64,000 nucleotides of DNA, taken from assembly GCA_022821905.1 (NCBI GenBank), contig JAJECS010000013.1, positions 1 to 64,000 of the forward strand, in the 5' to 3' direction. Positions 17,275 through 25,120 of the stretch are shown piece by piece. A model generated the notes under the pieces. That model ran no database searches and was not told the DNA's origin. It saw only the letters and a program-made list of their open reading frames with translations. The position numbers and the translations under genes were made by a program. The first letter of the stretch is position 1. Each line of letters starts with the position of its first letter. Source of the stretch: Chloroflexota bacterium (GTDB taxonomy: Bacteria; Chloroflexota; UBA11872).

Positions 17275-17976
17275 ATGGCGTCGAATCCTGCGTCCGGCGC
17301 GTCGGAGGACGACGAGCAACTCGCGGTGACTCATCCCGATGGGACGCCGACCGGTCTCGTGAAGTCGCGCGCCGCCGTACACAGGGACGGCGACTGGCAT
17401 CGCACGCGCACCGTGTGGGCGCTGCTTCCGACGGCGGGCGACGCGGGTCCAACGCTGGTGCTGCAGCAGCGCGGGCCGTTCAAGGCGTCCTGGCCGAACC
17501 GCCTCGATGCCAGCTCGGCCGGGCACCTGCGGGTTGGCGATCCGGATCCATGGCGCGAGGCCGAGGAGGAGCTCGGCCGGCGACCGGTCGCGGGCGAGGT
17601 GCTGCCGCTGGGCGAGCGGCAGAGTGGGAGTCGGCTTCCCAACGGGCAGATCGACCTCGAGGTCCAGGAGCTATGGCTCTGGCGCTGCCCCTACGATTTG
17701 CTTGAGCTTCGCCCGCCCTATCCCGAAGTGGCGGCGCTGCTGGCGGTCGCGCCGGACGCCCTGCGGCGTCTCGCCGGCGGCGAGGCGCGGCGCATTCCGG
17801 CGCTGATTCGGCGACCCGGCGCGTCCCAATTGGAGGCTGGATACGCCGTGGCGGATCAGTTGATTCCGGGCGAAGAGCCTTACATCCGGCAGGTGGGCGA
17901 GATCACGCTGCGTCTCTTGGCGGGCCGGAGTTGGTCGCCGCTGGCGGTGGATCCGGAGTCTGAGCTCGAGGTGTAA
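17275..17976 (+). CDS. NUDIX hydrolase, isopentenyl-diphosphate isomerase-like subgroup, shortened Nudix box
   Basis: The 233-residue product opens with DEQLAVTHPDGTPTG and HRTRTVWALLPT, as in IDI-like NUDIX proteins (YfcD group). The Nudix box region is SAGHLRVGDPDPWREAEEEL. It keeps REAEEELG but has D instead of the first E, and four residues instead of seven before RE. ELWLWRCPYDLLEL follows. The ATG has GGAG seven bases upstream. A fold assignment is safe, activity less so because of the shortened box. The substrate is unknown. Confidence 0.75.
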   Translation: MASNPASGASEDDEQLAVTHPDGTPTGLVKSRAAVHRDGDWHRTRTVWALLPTAGDAGPTLVLQQRGPFKASWPNRLDASSAGHLRVGDPDPWREAEEELGRRPVAGEVLPLGERQSGSRLPNGQIDLEVQELWLWRCPYDLLELRPPYPEVAALLAVAPDALRRLAGGEARRIPALIRRPGASQLEAGYAVADQLIPGEEPYIRQVGEITLRLLAGRSWSPLAVDPESELEV

Positions 17977-18022
17977 CGGAGCGGACGTCGTAGACCCCGC
18001 CGTCGTCAGCCGAGGCGCGTGG

Positions 18023-18559
18023 TCACCGGCGCCTGATGACGAGGAATGCGCCGAAAGCGATCAGGATCAGCGGCCACAGCCGCCACGCATCGAACTGCGC
18101 GAGGAGCCCGAGCGAATCCAGCAGCGCCAGCACGCCGATGACGACCAACGCGAGCCCGACGAATGCCGCACCGCCCACGCGGCGGCGGTCCGAGGGCTGT
18201 TCGGGCGCATGGGGCTGATACGTTTGCGCGGCGCCGGGAGCCGTCGGCTCGGATGCCGGCTGCGGCGCGGCTTCCCCACCCGCGGGCTCGTCGCCCGGCG
18301 CCGGCGCTTCGCCGGCGTCGGCGGGTTCGTGATCCGCTCCAACCGCGCCAGGTTCGATTCCCGGGGCGTGCGCGGCGCCCGCGGGCACAACGACCACCAT
18401 GACGAAATAGATGATGATGGCGACCCCGCCGGTGAAGATCGCCAACAGCACCCAGAGCAGGCGCATGAGCGTGGGATCAACGTCGAAGTAGTCCGCCATG
18501 CCGGCCGAGAGTCCCGTGAGCAGGCGATCGTCCTCGCTGCGATGCAAACGACGCTGCAT
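18023..18559 (-). CDS. PspC-domain membrane protein
   Basis: Residues 1-60 are a clear PspC domain: RLLTGLSAGMADYFDVDPTLMRLLWVLLAIFTGG followed by a membrane helix. A proline/alanine/glutamate-rich linker of about 65 residues then leads to two C-terminal helices with a short RRR end, as in LiaF/DUF5668-like proteins. PspC proteins sense or buffer inner-membrane stress. GGAGGA is seven bases before the ATG. It is divergent from the pseudouridine synthase gene, which starts 57 bases away. Confidence 0.88.
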   Translation of the reverse strand: MQRRLHRSEDDRLLTGLSAGMADYFDVDPTLMRLLWVLLAIFTGGVAIIIYFVMVVVVPAGAAHAPGIEPGAVGADHEPADAGEAPAPGDEPAGGEAAPQPASEPTAPGAAQTYQPHAPEQPSDRRRVGGAAFVGLALVVIGVLALLDSLGLLAQFDAWRLWPLILIAFGAFLVIRRR

Positions 18560-18616
18560 GACGAGGTCCTCCGCGCGCGTATGCTCCCCAGGTCACTCTA
18601 AATCTGGAGGCACCGT

Positions 18617-19441
18617 TTGTCACCGCGCACCAGCCGCACGCCGGCGTCCGACGCTGATCGCGACGAACGACAAGACAGCCGCGGCTTGCGGCTACAGGTG
18701 TTTCTGGCGCGAGCGGGGCGTGGGTCGCGACGAACGATGGAGCACGCGATACGCAGCGGACGGGTGGCCGTCGACGGCCGGACCGTGACGACGCTCGGGG
18801 TTCGGATTGATCCCGAGACGCAGGAGGTCCGGTTGGACGGGAAGCTCGTTGAACCGAATCGAGAGCCGGGAACCGTCATCGCGCTGCACAAGCCGCCGCG
18901 CGTGCTCACCACCACCCACGATCCGCACGGCCGACCAACGGTGCTGCACTTGCTGCCACCGGCGCTGCGGCGCGAACGTCTCTATCCCGTCGGTCGGCTC
19001 GATTTCGCTTCCGAGGGCCTGGTGCTGTTGACCAACGACGGCGAGCTGGCGTTTCAGCTCATGCACCCGCGCTTCGGCCATGAGCGCGAATACGTGGTGA
19101 CGGTTCGCGGGCCCGAACCGGCCGATCTGGCCCGGCGGCTGACCGAGGGCGTCGATATCGGCGACCGACGGCCGGCTCGCGCCCTACGCGCGACGCGGGT
19201 GAGGGATGGCTGGCGACTGGTGCTGACCGAAGGCCGCAAGCGCCAGGTGCGGCGGATGTTCGAGGCGGTGGGAATGCGCGTCACCCGGCTGCAGCGGGTG
19301 CGGATTGGCGCGGTGGTTCTTGGGGACCTGGCGCCCGGCGCGGCGCGACAGCTGGCAACCGACGAGCTCTTGGCTCTGCGCCGAGAGATCGCCCGAGCCT
19401 CGGACAGCCCCAACTCGGACGGCTCCGATCCGAGAGGCTAG
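18617..19441 (+). CDS. RNA pseudouridine synthase, RsuA/RluB family
   Basis: The 274-residue protein has an S4 RNA-binding domain (about residues 24-70, LRLQVFLARAGRGSRRTMEHAI). The catalytic domain contains VGRLDFASEGLVLLTNDGEL, with the catalytic aspartate of the RLD motif. The C-terminal LVLTEGRKRQVRRMFEAVG is the family's RNA-contacting signature. It would convert a specific uridine of 16S or 23S rRNA to pseudouridine; which one cannot be told. Translation starts at TTG with GGAGG six bases upstream. The stop shares the palindrome CTAG with the stop of the next, convergent gene. Confidence 0.93.
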   Translation: MSPRTSRTPASDADRDERQDSRGLRLQVFLARAGRGSRRTMEHAIRSGRVAVDGRTVTTLGVRIDPETQEVRLDGKLVEPNREPGTVIALHKPPRVLTTTHDPHGRPTVLHLLPPALRRERLYPVGRLDFASEGLVLLTNDGELAFQLMHPRFGHEREYVVTVRGPEPADLARRLTEGVDIGDRRPARALRATRVRDGWRLVLTEGRKRQVRRMFEAVGMRVTRLQRVRIGAVVLGDLAPGAARQLATDELLALRREIARASDSPNSDGSDPRG

Positions 19442-19857
19442 GCGCTCTCCGCGGGGCGCATGTTGGAGCGCCTCCGCTGGACGAGGACGGTGATGCCCAG
19501 CACGATCCAGGCCGGAAGCGAGAGGACCAGCGGGTAGAGCACGACGCCCACCGGTCCGAAGAGTCCGCCGATCACCGCCCCATAGACCGTGAGCGGTGCG
19601 AGCAATACGCCGCACACATAGGCCAGCACGCGGACGCGCCGATGCAGAAAGGCCACGGCCAGCGTCAGCGGAAACGCCGCAATCCAGGCGAACAGGACCA
19701 TCAGCGCGACCATCGCAACCGCGCTCGGAATCCCGCCCGGTTCCTCGCCGGCCGACAGGGTGGCGAAGCGGATCGCAGTCACCACCAGAATCGCCGCCGG
19801 GAGCCAGAGGGGAAGAATCAGCAGCCGAAGTCTGGGTCGAGTCGTTGACCAGCGCAT
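19438..19857 (-). CDS. Small membrane protein, four transmembrane segments
   Basis: The 139-residue product is almost entirely hydrophobic, with about four helices (LLILPLWLPAAILVVTAI, AVAMVALMVLFAWIAAFPL, VLAYVCGVLLAPLTVYG, YPLVLSLPAWIVLGITVLV) and a basic C-terminus. No family is recognised. Its composition is protein-like and it abuts the pseudouridine synthase tail to tail, sharing four bases. It could be a transporter fragment or a stress-related small membrane protein. Confidence 0.55.
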   Translation of the reverse strand: MRWSTTRPRLRLLILPLWLPAAILVVTAIRFATLSAGEEPGGIPSAVAMVALMVLFAWIAAFPLTLAVAFLHRRVRVLAYVCGVLLAPLTVYGAVIGGLFGPVGVVLYPLVLSLPAWIVLGITVLVQRRRSNMRPAESA

Positions 19858-20050
19858 GTGCTCGCCAGCGTGCCACGCCTGCGGAGCATTCTATCGCCGA
19901 CCTGTCGCGGCTCGACCGTGGGGTTTTTCACCTAAGCATGGGCGCCCGACGCGCGGCCGCCCAGCCAGGCGAGAATCGGCGCATGCGCTCCGGCATGTAG
20001 GCTAGCGTCGGCCGCGCCGTTGCGGCGCGAGTGCAGGGCGAGGAGTCCGC

Positions 20051-20761
20051 GTGGAGACGGAATTTGCGACAGGTCTCGGGCAGATCATTCTGTTCGACCT
20101 GATCCTCAGCGGCGACAACGCCGTGGTGATCGGGGTGGTGGCGAGCCGGCTGCAGGGGCGGCAACGGCGACTGGCCATTCTGTTCGGCGCGGGCGGCGCG
20201 GTGGTGTTGCGGATTGCGTTTGCATCCATCGCGACGCTGCTGCTGCAGATTCCGATTATCTCGCTGGTCGGTGGGCTGGCCCTGTTCTGGGTGGGCTGGC
20301 GTCTGCTCGCGCCTCACGGAGACGACGAGCACCACGAGGCGGCGACAACCTTCTGGCAGGCGCTGCGACTGATCATCCTGGCAGACGTGGTAATGAGTCT
20401 GGATAACGTGCTGACCATCGCCGGCGCGGCCCACGGCGACATCCTGCTGCTGGTCATCGGGCTGGCGCTCTCGATCCCGCTGCTGTTCGTGGGCTCGGGT
20501 CTGATTGCGTTCGCCACCGAGCGGCTGCCGATCATCATCTACGCGGGAAGCGCGCTGATCTTCCGCATCGCGGTGGTGCTGATCATCGAGGATCCGGCGC
20601 TGCACGACCGGCTGATCGTTGCGGATCGCGAAGCGCTGAACGTCATCATCGAGCATGTCCTCCCGTGGCTGGCGGCATTCGCCGGTCCGGCGCTGTACAT
20701 ACTGCTGGCGCGACGGTGGGGACGGCCCGTGCTGCCGTTTTGGTCCCGTAAGTCAAATTAG
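20051..20761 (+). CDS. TerC family (YjbE-like) integral membrane protein
   Basis: The 236-residue protein shows the two TerC signature stretches with acidic residues in membrane helices: FDLILSGDNAVVIGVVAS and DVVMSLDNVLTIAGA. About seven helices are present. Characterised relatives (TerC, Alx, YceF/MeeF) handle Mn2+ export or metallation of exported enzymes. A GTG start has AGGAG about five bases upstream. I looked for a yybP-ykoY manganese riboswitch in the 190-base leader and did not find its conserved core. Confidence 0.9.
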   Translation: METEFATGLGQIILFDLILSGDNAVVIGVVASRLQGRQRRLAILFGAGGAVVLRIAFASIATLLLQIPIISLVGGLALFWVGWRLLAPHGDDEHHEAATTFWQALRLIILADVVMSLDNVLTIAGAAHGDILLLVIGLALSIPLLFVGSGLIAFATERLPIIIYAGSALIFRIAVVLIIEDPALHDRLIVADREALNVIIEHVLPWLAAFAGPALYILLARRWGRPVLPFWSRKSN

Positions 20762-20845
20762 GCCGATGCACCGGACGAGCCCCCGGACGCACCAACGCAC
20801 GAGGCGTGAGACTATTGATCAGCGCTGCGTGAGGAGGTCCGACTG

Positions 20846-21229
20846 ATGGCTCAACTGCTGCACACGCGCATCCGCGTCAGCGACCTTGACCGTTCGATTC
20901 GGTTTTACGAGGACTTCCTAGGCTTCAGAGTCATCAGCCGGACGGATCGATCGCCCTCCGGCAACCACATCGTGCACCTGGAATTGCCGGGCAACGAGCA
21001 CACGATCGAGTTCACCTGGTCCGAGGACTATGTGCTCAACGTTCCCGAAGACCTGATGCACTTCGCCATCGGCGTGCCCGACCTGATCGCGTTTTGCGAC
21101 GACCTGGAGCGCCGCGGAATCGAAATCTGGCCCGACGGCTGGCGGGAGAAGTTTCCGCTCGGGCGGAAGATGGCCTTCATCGACGATCCGGACGGGTATG
21201 AGATCGAGCTGCTGGAGCGCGCGGAATGA
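20846..21229 (+). CDS. VOC/glyoxalase family protein, lactoylglutathione lyase-like
   Basis: The 127-residue protein has the beta-alpha-beta-beta-beta repeats of the vicinal oxygen chelate fold. Candidate metal ligands are the histidine in LLHTRIRVSDLDRS, glutamate in NEHTIEFTW, histidine in LMHFAIGVPD and glutamate in DGYEIELLER, the glyoxalase I set. A GAGGAGG site is in front. Its stop overlaps the start of the next gene (ATGA, 21226-21229). That gene is a metallo-beta-lactamase protein with glyoxalase II-like features, so a linked aldehyde-detoxifying pair is plausible. Confidence 0.88.
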   Translation: MAQLLHTRIRVSDLDRSIRFYEDFLGFRVISRTDRSPSGNHIVHLELPGNEHTIEFTWSEDYVLNVPEDLMHFAIGVPDLIAFCDDLERRGIEIWPDGWREKFPLGRKMAFIDDPDGYEIELLERAE

Positions 21230-22086
21230 GCGATGCCGGAATGACGACGATTCCGCTGGAAGACGAGTTTGGCGACGTCATCGGCAAGGCGCGCCGGGGG
21301 CTCGGGCTTGAGCCGGCGGATGTTGCCCGGCGGGCAGATCTCGACGAGGCCACGTTGGAGAGCATGGAGGACTGTGAGCGCCAGCCGACGCAGGCCGAGA
21401 GCGAGCGCCTGGCGGCGGCGTTGGATCTGCACGCGCCGAGCCTCTGGGATGTCGCCACGGAGGCGTGGCGACCGCAGGCGCAGGCGCCCGCGCTGGCCGG
21501 AGGCCTGCAGGTGCGCATGATTCCGCACCCGCCCATGCGCGTGACGATGTATATCGTCGGCGACCCGGCGACCGGCGACGCGCTGGTGGTGGACCCTGGC
21601 GCGCTGCCGGAGACTGTGCTCGAAACCGTGCGGGAAGCGGGATGGCGCGTGACGGCCTACCTGATCACGCACGGCGACGCCGACCACATCGACGCGCTGG
21701 CGGCGGTCTACGCGCAGGCGCCCGCGCCGCTGTGGGTGCACGAGGGCGCACGGTCCCTGGTGCACGGCGTCGACGAGGCGAACCTGAACGTCCTGACCCG
21801 CGACGGACCGTTCACCGCGGGCCCCTTTGCGCTCGAAGCGCTGGAAACGCCCGGTCATGCGCCCGGCCACACGGCCTTCGCGCTGCGCGACGGGGTGCTG
21901 GTGGGCGACACGGTGTTTGCGGGATCGATCGGCGGCACGCGGACGGGCAATCTCGGCTTTGCCGGGCAGCTGGCCGCCATCCGCGCCAAGCTGATGACCC
22001 GCGACGACGACACGAAGTTCTTTCCCGGTCACGGGCCGCCGACTACCGTGGGCGAGGAGAAGCTCCACAACCCGTTCTTGGCCTGA
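21226..22086 (+). CDS. Fusion of XRE-type HTH with a metallo-beta-lactamase fold hydrolase
   Basis: Residues of about 12-75 form a Cro/XRE-like helix-turn-helix (IGKARRGLGLEPADVARRADLDEATLESME). Residues 85-286 are an MBL domain. Zinc ligands visible are THGDADH, PGHAPGHTAF, GDTVFAG and FPGHGPPT. In the first motif the second histidine of HxHxDH is aspartate, so metal binding may be altered. The rest resembles hydroxyacylglutathione hydrolase/glyoxalase II. It is translationally coupled to the VOC gene. It could be a regulator that senses its substrate, or an enzyme with a degenerate HTH. Confidence 0.82.
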   Translation: MSDAGMTTIPLEDEFGDVIGKARRGLGLEPADVARRADLDEATLESMEDCERQPTQAESERLAAALDLHAPSLWDVATEAWRPQAQAPALAGGLQVRMIPHPPMRVTMYIVGDPATGDALVVDPGALPETVLETVREAGWRVTAYLITHGDADHIDALAAVYAQAPAPLWVHEGARSLVHGVDEANLNVLTRDGPFTAGPFALEALETPGHAPGHTAFALRDGVLVGDTVFAGSIGGTRTGNLGFAGQLAAIRAKLMTRDDDTKFFPGHGPPTTVGEEKLHNPFLA

Positions 22087-22170
22087 GGGAGCGCCTGTAG
22101 GCCAATCTGGGCGGATGCGCGACAATAGGGCGGCAGCCTGCCGCTACGGCGCGCCTCGTAACGGGAATCG

Positions 22171-22923
22171 ATGTTCGTCTACGACATATCCACCCGACTC
22201 GCGTGCTCGACGCTCTTGTTCCGCGCGCAGTCGCTGGACCGGGCGTTGGATGGGGTGAAGGCGGCCGGCATCGATCACGTCGATCTGTGGGCGGCGCCGA
22301 CCGTGCTGGCCCACGTGGACCCGGCAACCGAGAGCGCGGCGGATATCCAGGCCGGCCTCGAAGCGCGGGGGCTGCGCGCCTCGTCGGTGACGGCCGTCGC
22401 CACGTCCGGCGACGACATGCTGCAGCGCATTAGCTTTGCCGCGGAGCTGGGCGCGCGCGTGGTGATCGCCACCGCGCCGGCGCGCGACTACGACCGCCGC
22501 GAGGCCGCCGACGACGTCCGCGCCTACGGGCGTACGGCGCAGGAGGCGGGCGTGACCCTCTGCCTGGCGCACCAAACCGATACCTGGATGGATACGGCTG
22601 AAGAGGTGGCGTCGTTCCTGGACGACGTGGGCCATCCCCGCGTGCAGCTAAGCCTCGATCCGGCGCAGGCCGCGCGCGACGGTCTGACGTTCGAGGCGCT
22701 GGCCGACGCCGCCGGCACCCGCATCGGCCACGTGCACCTCGCCGGCGCGGATCCCGGCAACTCAGACGCCCTCGGCGCCATGCTCGACCAGCTCGAGGAG
22801 CGCAGCTACTACGGCATGTTCACCTTCAGCTGGGACGGCACGGACGACCTCCCGCCCGAGGAGGTGGAAGCCGGCGTGCGCGAAGCCCGGGCGCACGTGC
22901 TGGAGGTCTCGAAGGCCGGGTAG
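22171..22923 (+). CDS. Sugar phosphate isomerase/epimerase-like TIM barrel
   Basis: The 250-residue protein has the xylose isomerase-like barrel pattern: FDHVDLW-type first strands (GIDHVDLWAAP), AAELGARVVIATAP, GVTLCLAHQTDTWMD and HVHLAGADPGNSD. The typical metal glutamates are not all obvious, for example CLAHQTD occupies a place where Glu is common. It starts at ATG 22171. Its substrate is unknown. A hairpin repeat lies just after its stop. Confidence 0.75.
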   Translation: MFVYDISTRLACSTLLFRAQSLDRALDGVKAAGIDHVDLWAAPTVLAHVDPATESAADIQAGLEARGLRASSVTAVATSGDDMLQRISFAAELGARVVIATAPARDYDRREAADDVRAYGRTAQEAGVTLCLAHQTDTWMDTAEEVASFLDDVGHPRVQLSLDPAQAARDGLTFEALADAAGTRIGHVHLAGADPGNSDALGAMLDQLEERSYYGMFTFSWDGTDDLPPEEVEAGVREARAHVLEVSKAG

Positions 22924-22938
22924 GGGCAGCGCCCTTCA

Positions 22939-22966
22939 GTCATTCCGGCGAACGCCGGAATCCAGG
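22939..22966. repeat. Hairpin repeat, family A
   Basis: The sequence cattccggcg-aac-gccggaat is an imperfect palindrome flanked by gt and cca. It is the reverse orientation of the gattcc(c/g)gc...gcgggaatgacgg element found at several other intergenic sites in this window. It lies 16 bases after a stop codon. Confidence 0.75.
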
Positions 22967-23087
22967 TCTCTGAAAGGTACGCAGCGGCTCCGTGGCAGCA
23001 CCCGCCGAGGTGTTGCACTTCGTTTGAGAACTCCGGGCAACCGGACCGTCGGCCGGCAAACGGCAGCCGGCCGCCTACACTTATCCC

Positions 23088-23378
23088 GTGCACGTGGGAA
23101 CCCTGGAGTTGGTGCTGCGCGTCCACGGCGCGGAATCCCTGAAGGACCGGCGCCGCGTGGTGCGGGCGCTCACGGCGCGGTTGCGCAACAAGTTCAACGC
23201 GGCGGTGGCCGACCTGGAGCAGGACCCGGCGCCGCACTCGGCGCGGGTGGGCGTGGCCTGCGTCGCCAACGACGGCCGGTACGTCGACGGTCAGCTCACC
23301 GCCATCGTCAACTTCGTCGAGGCCCTGCACCTGCCGCTGGAAGTGGTGAGCGACGCCCGCGAGATTGTTCGCCTCTAG
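23088..23378 (+). CDS. DUF503 (YlxP-like) protein
   Basis: The 96-residue product starts at GTG (MHVGTLELVLRVHGAESLKD) and carries the family pattern SLKDRRRVVRALTARLRNKFN, then ADLEQDPAPHSARVGVACVAND. Members are often found in the nusA-infB-rbfA operon; here the gene stands apart. Its exact role is unresolved. Family assignment is firm. Confidence 0.9.
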   Translation: MHVGTLELVLRVHGAESLKDRRRVVRALTARLRNKFNAAVADLEQDPAPHSARVGVACVANDGRYVDGQLTAIVNFVEALHLPLEVVSDAREIVRL

Positions 23379-23508
23379 CGGGGACAGCGCCCGCACAACG
23401 GTCGACGCTCCGGTACACTGCGCGCCGAATAGCGGCGAAGGGCTTGGAGTTGCAGCGGTGGCCGTAGTTGCTCATCCGGGAAACCGGCGGAGCGTAGGAG
23501 GCATGCCG

Positions 23509-23598
23509 TTGGCAGTCGAAGCCATTCTTGGTCTAGTAGCCTTTCTAGGCCTCTTCCTGATGTGGGCCGTAGTTCCGGCCCAAATCCGAAAGCGATAG
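23509..23598 (+). CDS. Tiny single-span membrane protein (29 residues)
   Basis: A TTG at 23509 is preceded by GGAGG with a seven-base gap. An ATG two codons earlier lies only one base from GGAGG and is too close. The product has one hydrophobic helix (AILGLVAFLGLFLMWAVV) ending PAQIRKR, a positively charged cytoplasmic-looking tail. The DNA has less GC than its neighbours. I do not recognise it, but such small membrane proteins are often subunits or stabilisers of larger membrane complexes. No partner is next to it. Confidence 0.45.
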   Translation: MAVEAILGLVAFLGLFLMWAVVPAQIRKR

Positions 23599-23816
23599 CC
23601 GAACCGGGCACTTCCCCGTAGAAGCAGGCGCCGCACAGACGCGCATTGGGCAACGCTTGCCCAAGCCAGCTCGATGGCACAGAGCCTGGTAGGTCGCCCC
23701 GCGACTCCACGCCCTCGCCGCGTTCAAATTCGACCGGCCGCAAGCCAAGCTGAATACCGATCCGACCGACGGCTAAAGTCCGACACCCGCCATCCGCAGC
23801 ACCGTCGCCGCGACGG

Positions 23817-24071
23817 CTATTCGCTCAGGTCAGCCACGACCTGGTCGTGCGGCACGTAATCGGAGACATCGCCGCCAGCGAGCCGTTCGCGCACGATCTC
23901 CAAATCCGCTTCGTCTTCAAGCCGTTGAAGGAGCTCGGCGTCCGCCACGGGGACCAAGACCGCACAACCTTTGCCGTGGCGCGTAAGCACGATCCGCTCG
24001 TTCCTGTAGGCAACGCGGTTGACATGCTCGGCGAGATCCCGCCGAGCATCCGAGACACGCACCTCAATCAT
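23817..24071 (-). CDS. Phd/YefM-type antitoxin
   Basis: The 84-residue protein has the Phd/YefM beginning: MIEVRVSDARRDLAEHVNRVAYRNERIVLTRHGKGCAVLVPVAD, in which R-GK-AVLVP is diagnostic. The C-terminal acidic stretch would wrap a toxin. GGGGAGG lies seven bases before the start. The nearest toxin candidate, a RelE/ParE-like gene, is divergent rather than downstream on the same strand, which is unusual for this family. Confidence 0.85.
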   Translation of the reverse strand: MIEVRVSDARRDLAEHVNRVAYRNERIVLTRHGKGCAVLVPVADAELLQRLEDEADLEIVRERLAGGDVSDYVPHDQVVADLSE

Positions 24072-24132
24072 CAGTCTGCCTCCCCTACCGAGACTGCCCT
24101 TCGCCGCTGATGCACCTGAAGTTCACTCCTGC

Positions 24133-24201
24133 GCCTACCGTACGTATCGTACGTTTTTTACTCTTGCATCAAAAAGCTTTAATTGCATCAATTGTACAAT
24201 T
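24133..24201. promoter_or_regulatory. Shared operator/promoter of divergent toxin-antitoxin genes
   Basis: This AT-rich stretch differs sharply from the surrounding GC-rich DNA. It contains the 12-base perfect palindrome aattgtacaatt (24190-24201) and a direct repeat ttgcatcaa at 24164 and 24183. It also holds the palindrome aaagcttt and the inverted set cgtacgtatcgtacg near 24139-24153. TACAAT (24195-24200) resembles a -10 element. Phd/YefM antitoxins autoregulate by binding palindromes, so these are probable operator sites. Confidence 0.6.
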
Positions 24202-24206
24202 AGCTC

Positions 24207-24506
24207 GTGAAATATGAAATCCGCTGGCATAGGGCCGCGCGCCGGGAGCTCAAGCGGCTCCCACGACATGACCAGCGGCGCATCGCTACCCGGGTGACTG
24301 GGCTCGCCGACGAGCCGCGACCTCCGGGATGCGAGCGTTTGGTCGGCCTCGACGATGCCTGGCGGATTCGGATTGGCGCATACCGGGTGCTGTATCAAGT
24401 TCAATCAGGCGCCGCGCTGGTACTCGTCGTCCGGGTGGCCAGGCGCGGAGCAGCCTACGCGCACCTTGAAACGCTGCGTCAGCGCATGGGCCGGCCCGAG
24501 CCATAG
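24207..24506 (+). CDS. RelE/ParE-type toxin
   Basis: The 99-residue protein starts at GTG (MKYEIRWHRAARRELKRLP). The helical pair, the G-DDAWRIRIGAYRVLYQV core and the strand LVLVVRVARRGAAY fit RelE/ParE. RelE members cut mRNA on the ribosome; ParE members poison gyrase. The RxxxRIGxYRVxY pattern favours RelE. No good ribosome-binding site precedes the start; the 12-base palindrome ends five bases before it, so a repressor bound there would also hide the start. Confidence 0.85.
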   Translation: MKYEIRWHRAARRELKRLPRHDQRRIATRVTGLADEPRPPGCERLVGLDDAWRIRIGAYRVLYQVQSGAALVLVVRVARRGAAYAHLETLRQRMGRPEP

Positions 24507-24529
24507 CGGCGTCGCGAGGAGCGGAGTGA

Positions 24530-25120
24530 CTAACCGTTGCTTCTTCCCGCGTCAGGGGCATCGGGTTCGCTCGCCGGAGGCTCCGGCGCCCCCCAACGGC
24601 GGTCGGCGAGGAGGGCGCCGGCTAGGGCCAGGGCGGCGAGGAGGGCGCCGACGGGGGCGGTGAGGAGGACCACGGCGGCGACGATGCCGCTGGTGAGGTC
24701 GGCGTAGGCGCCCAGGACCAGGCGGCCGAAGCCGAGCATTCGCCATTGAAGCCTTCGGCGCAGGTGGAGACGTAGGCCGTGGATGCCGGCGGCTGCCGCG
24801 GCGCCGAGCGCGAGGCCGCCGACGATCGCGGCGGGGTGATCGGGCATGACCGCGGCGCCGGCCAGTCCGCCGGCCACGGGTCGCAGCACCCAGCCCACGC
24901 GGTCCATGAGGCCGCCGCTGCCGGGGAACTTGTCGGCGAAGAGGTCGATCGGCAGGAGCAGCAGGGCGATGAGGAACACGGCGCTGGTGCCCACGAATTC
25001 AAAGGCGGGGTTGGGCGTGACGAAATCCGAGCGCCAGGCGAAGAGCGACGTGAGCGCCACGGTTACGTAGGGGTTGAGTCCCGCCGCCACGCCGAGGACG
25101 GGCGCTTGGAGGAATTCCAC
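24530..25120 (-). CDS. DUF4126 membrane protein
   Basis: The 196-residue protein starts MEFLQAPVLGVAAGLNPYVTVALTSLFA. The AAGLNPY..L motif and the GxxxDR-type segment KFPGSGGLMDRVGWVLRPVAGG are typical of DUF4126. About five membrane helices are seen, with a polar proline/acidic tail. The function of the family is unknown. It converges with the RelE-like gene. Confidence 0.85.
   Translation of the reverse strand: MEFLQAPVLGVAAGLNPYVTVALTSLFAWRSDFVTPNPAFEFVGTSAVFLIALLLLPIDLFADKFPGSGGLMDRVGWVLRPVAGGLAGAAVMPDHPAAIVGGLALGAAAAAGIHGLRLHLRRRLQWRMLGFGRLVLGAYADLTSGIVAAVVLLTAPVGALLAALALAGALLADRRWGAPEPPASEPDAPDAGRSNG

Noticed and set aside
18340-18370. ggttcgattccc motif resembling a tRNA T arm
   Set aside because: No matching stems around it; it lies inside the pspC-domain gene and is chance coding sequence.
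19858-20050. Possible yybP-ykoY manganese riboswitch before terC
   Set aside because: TerC genes often have one, but the conserved core could not be found; only a small GC-rich hairpin is present.
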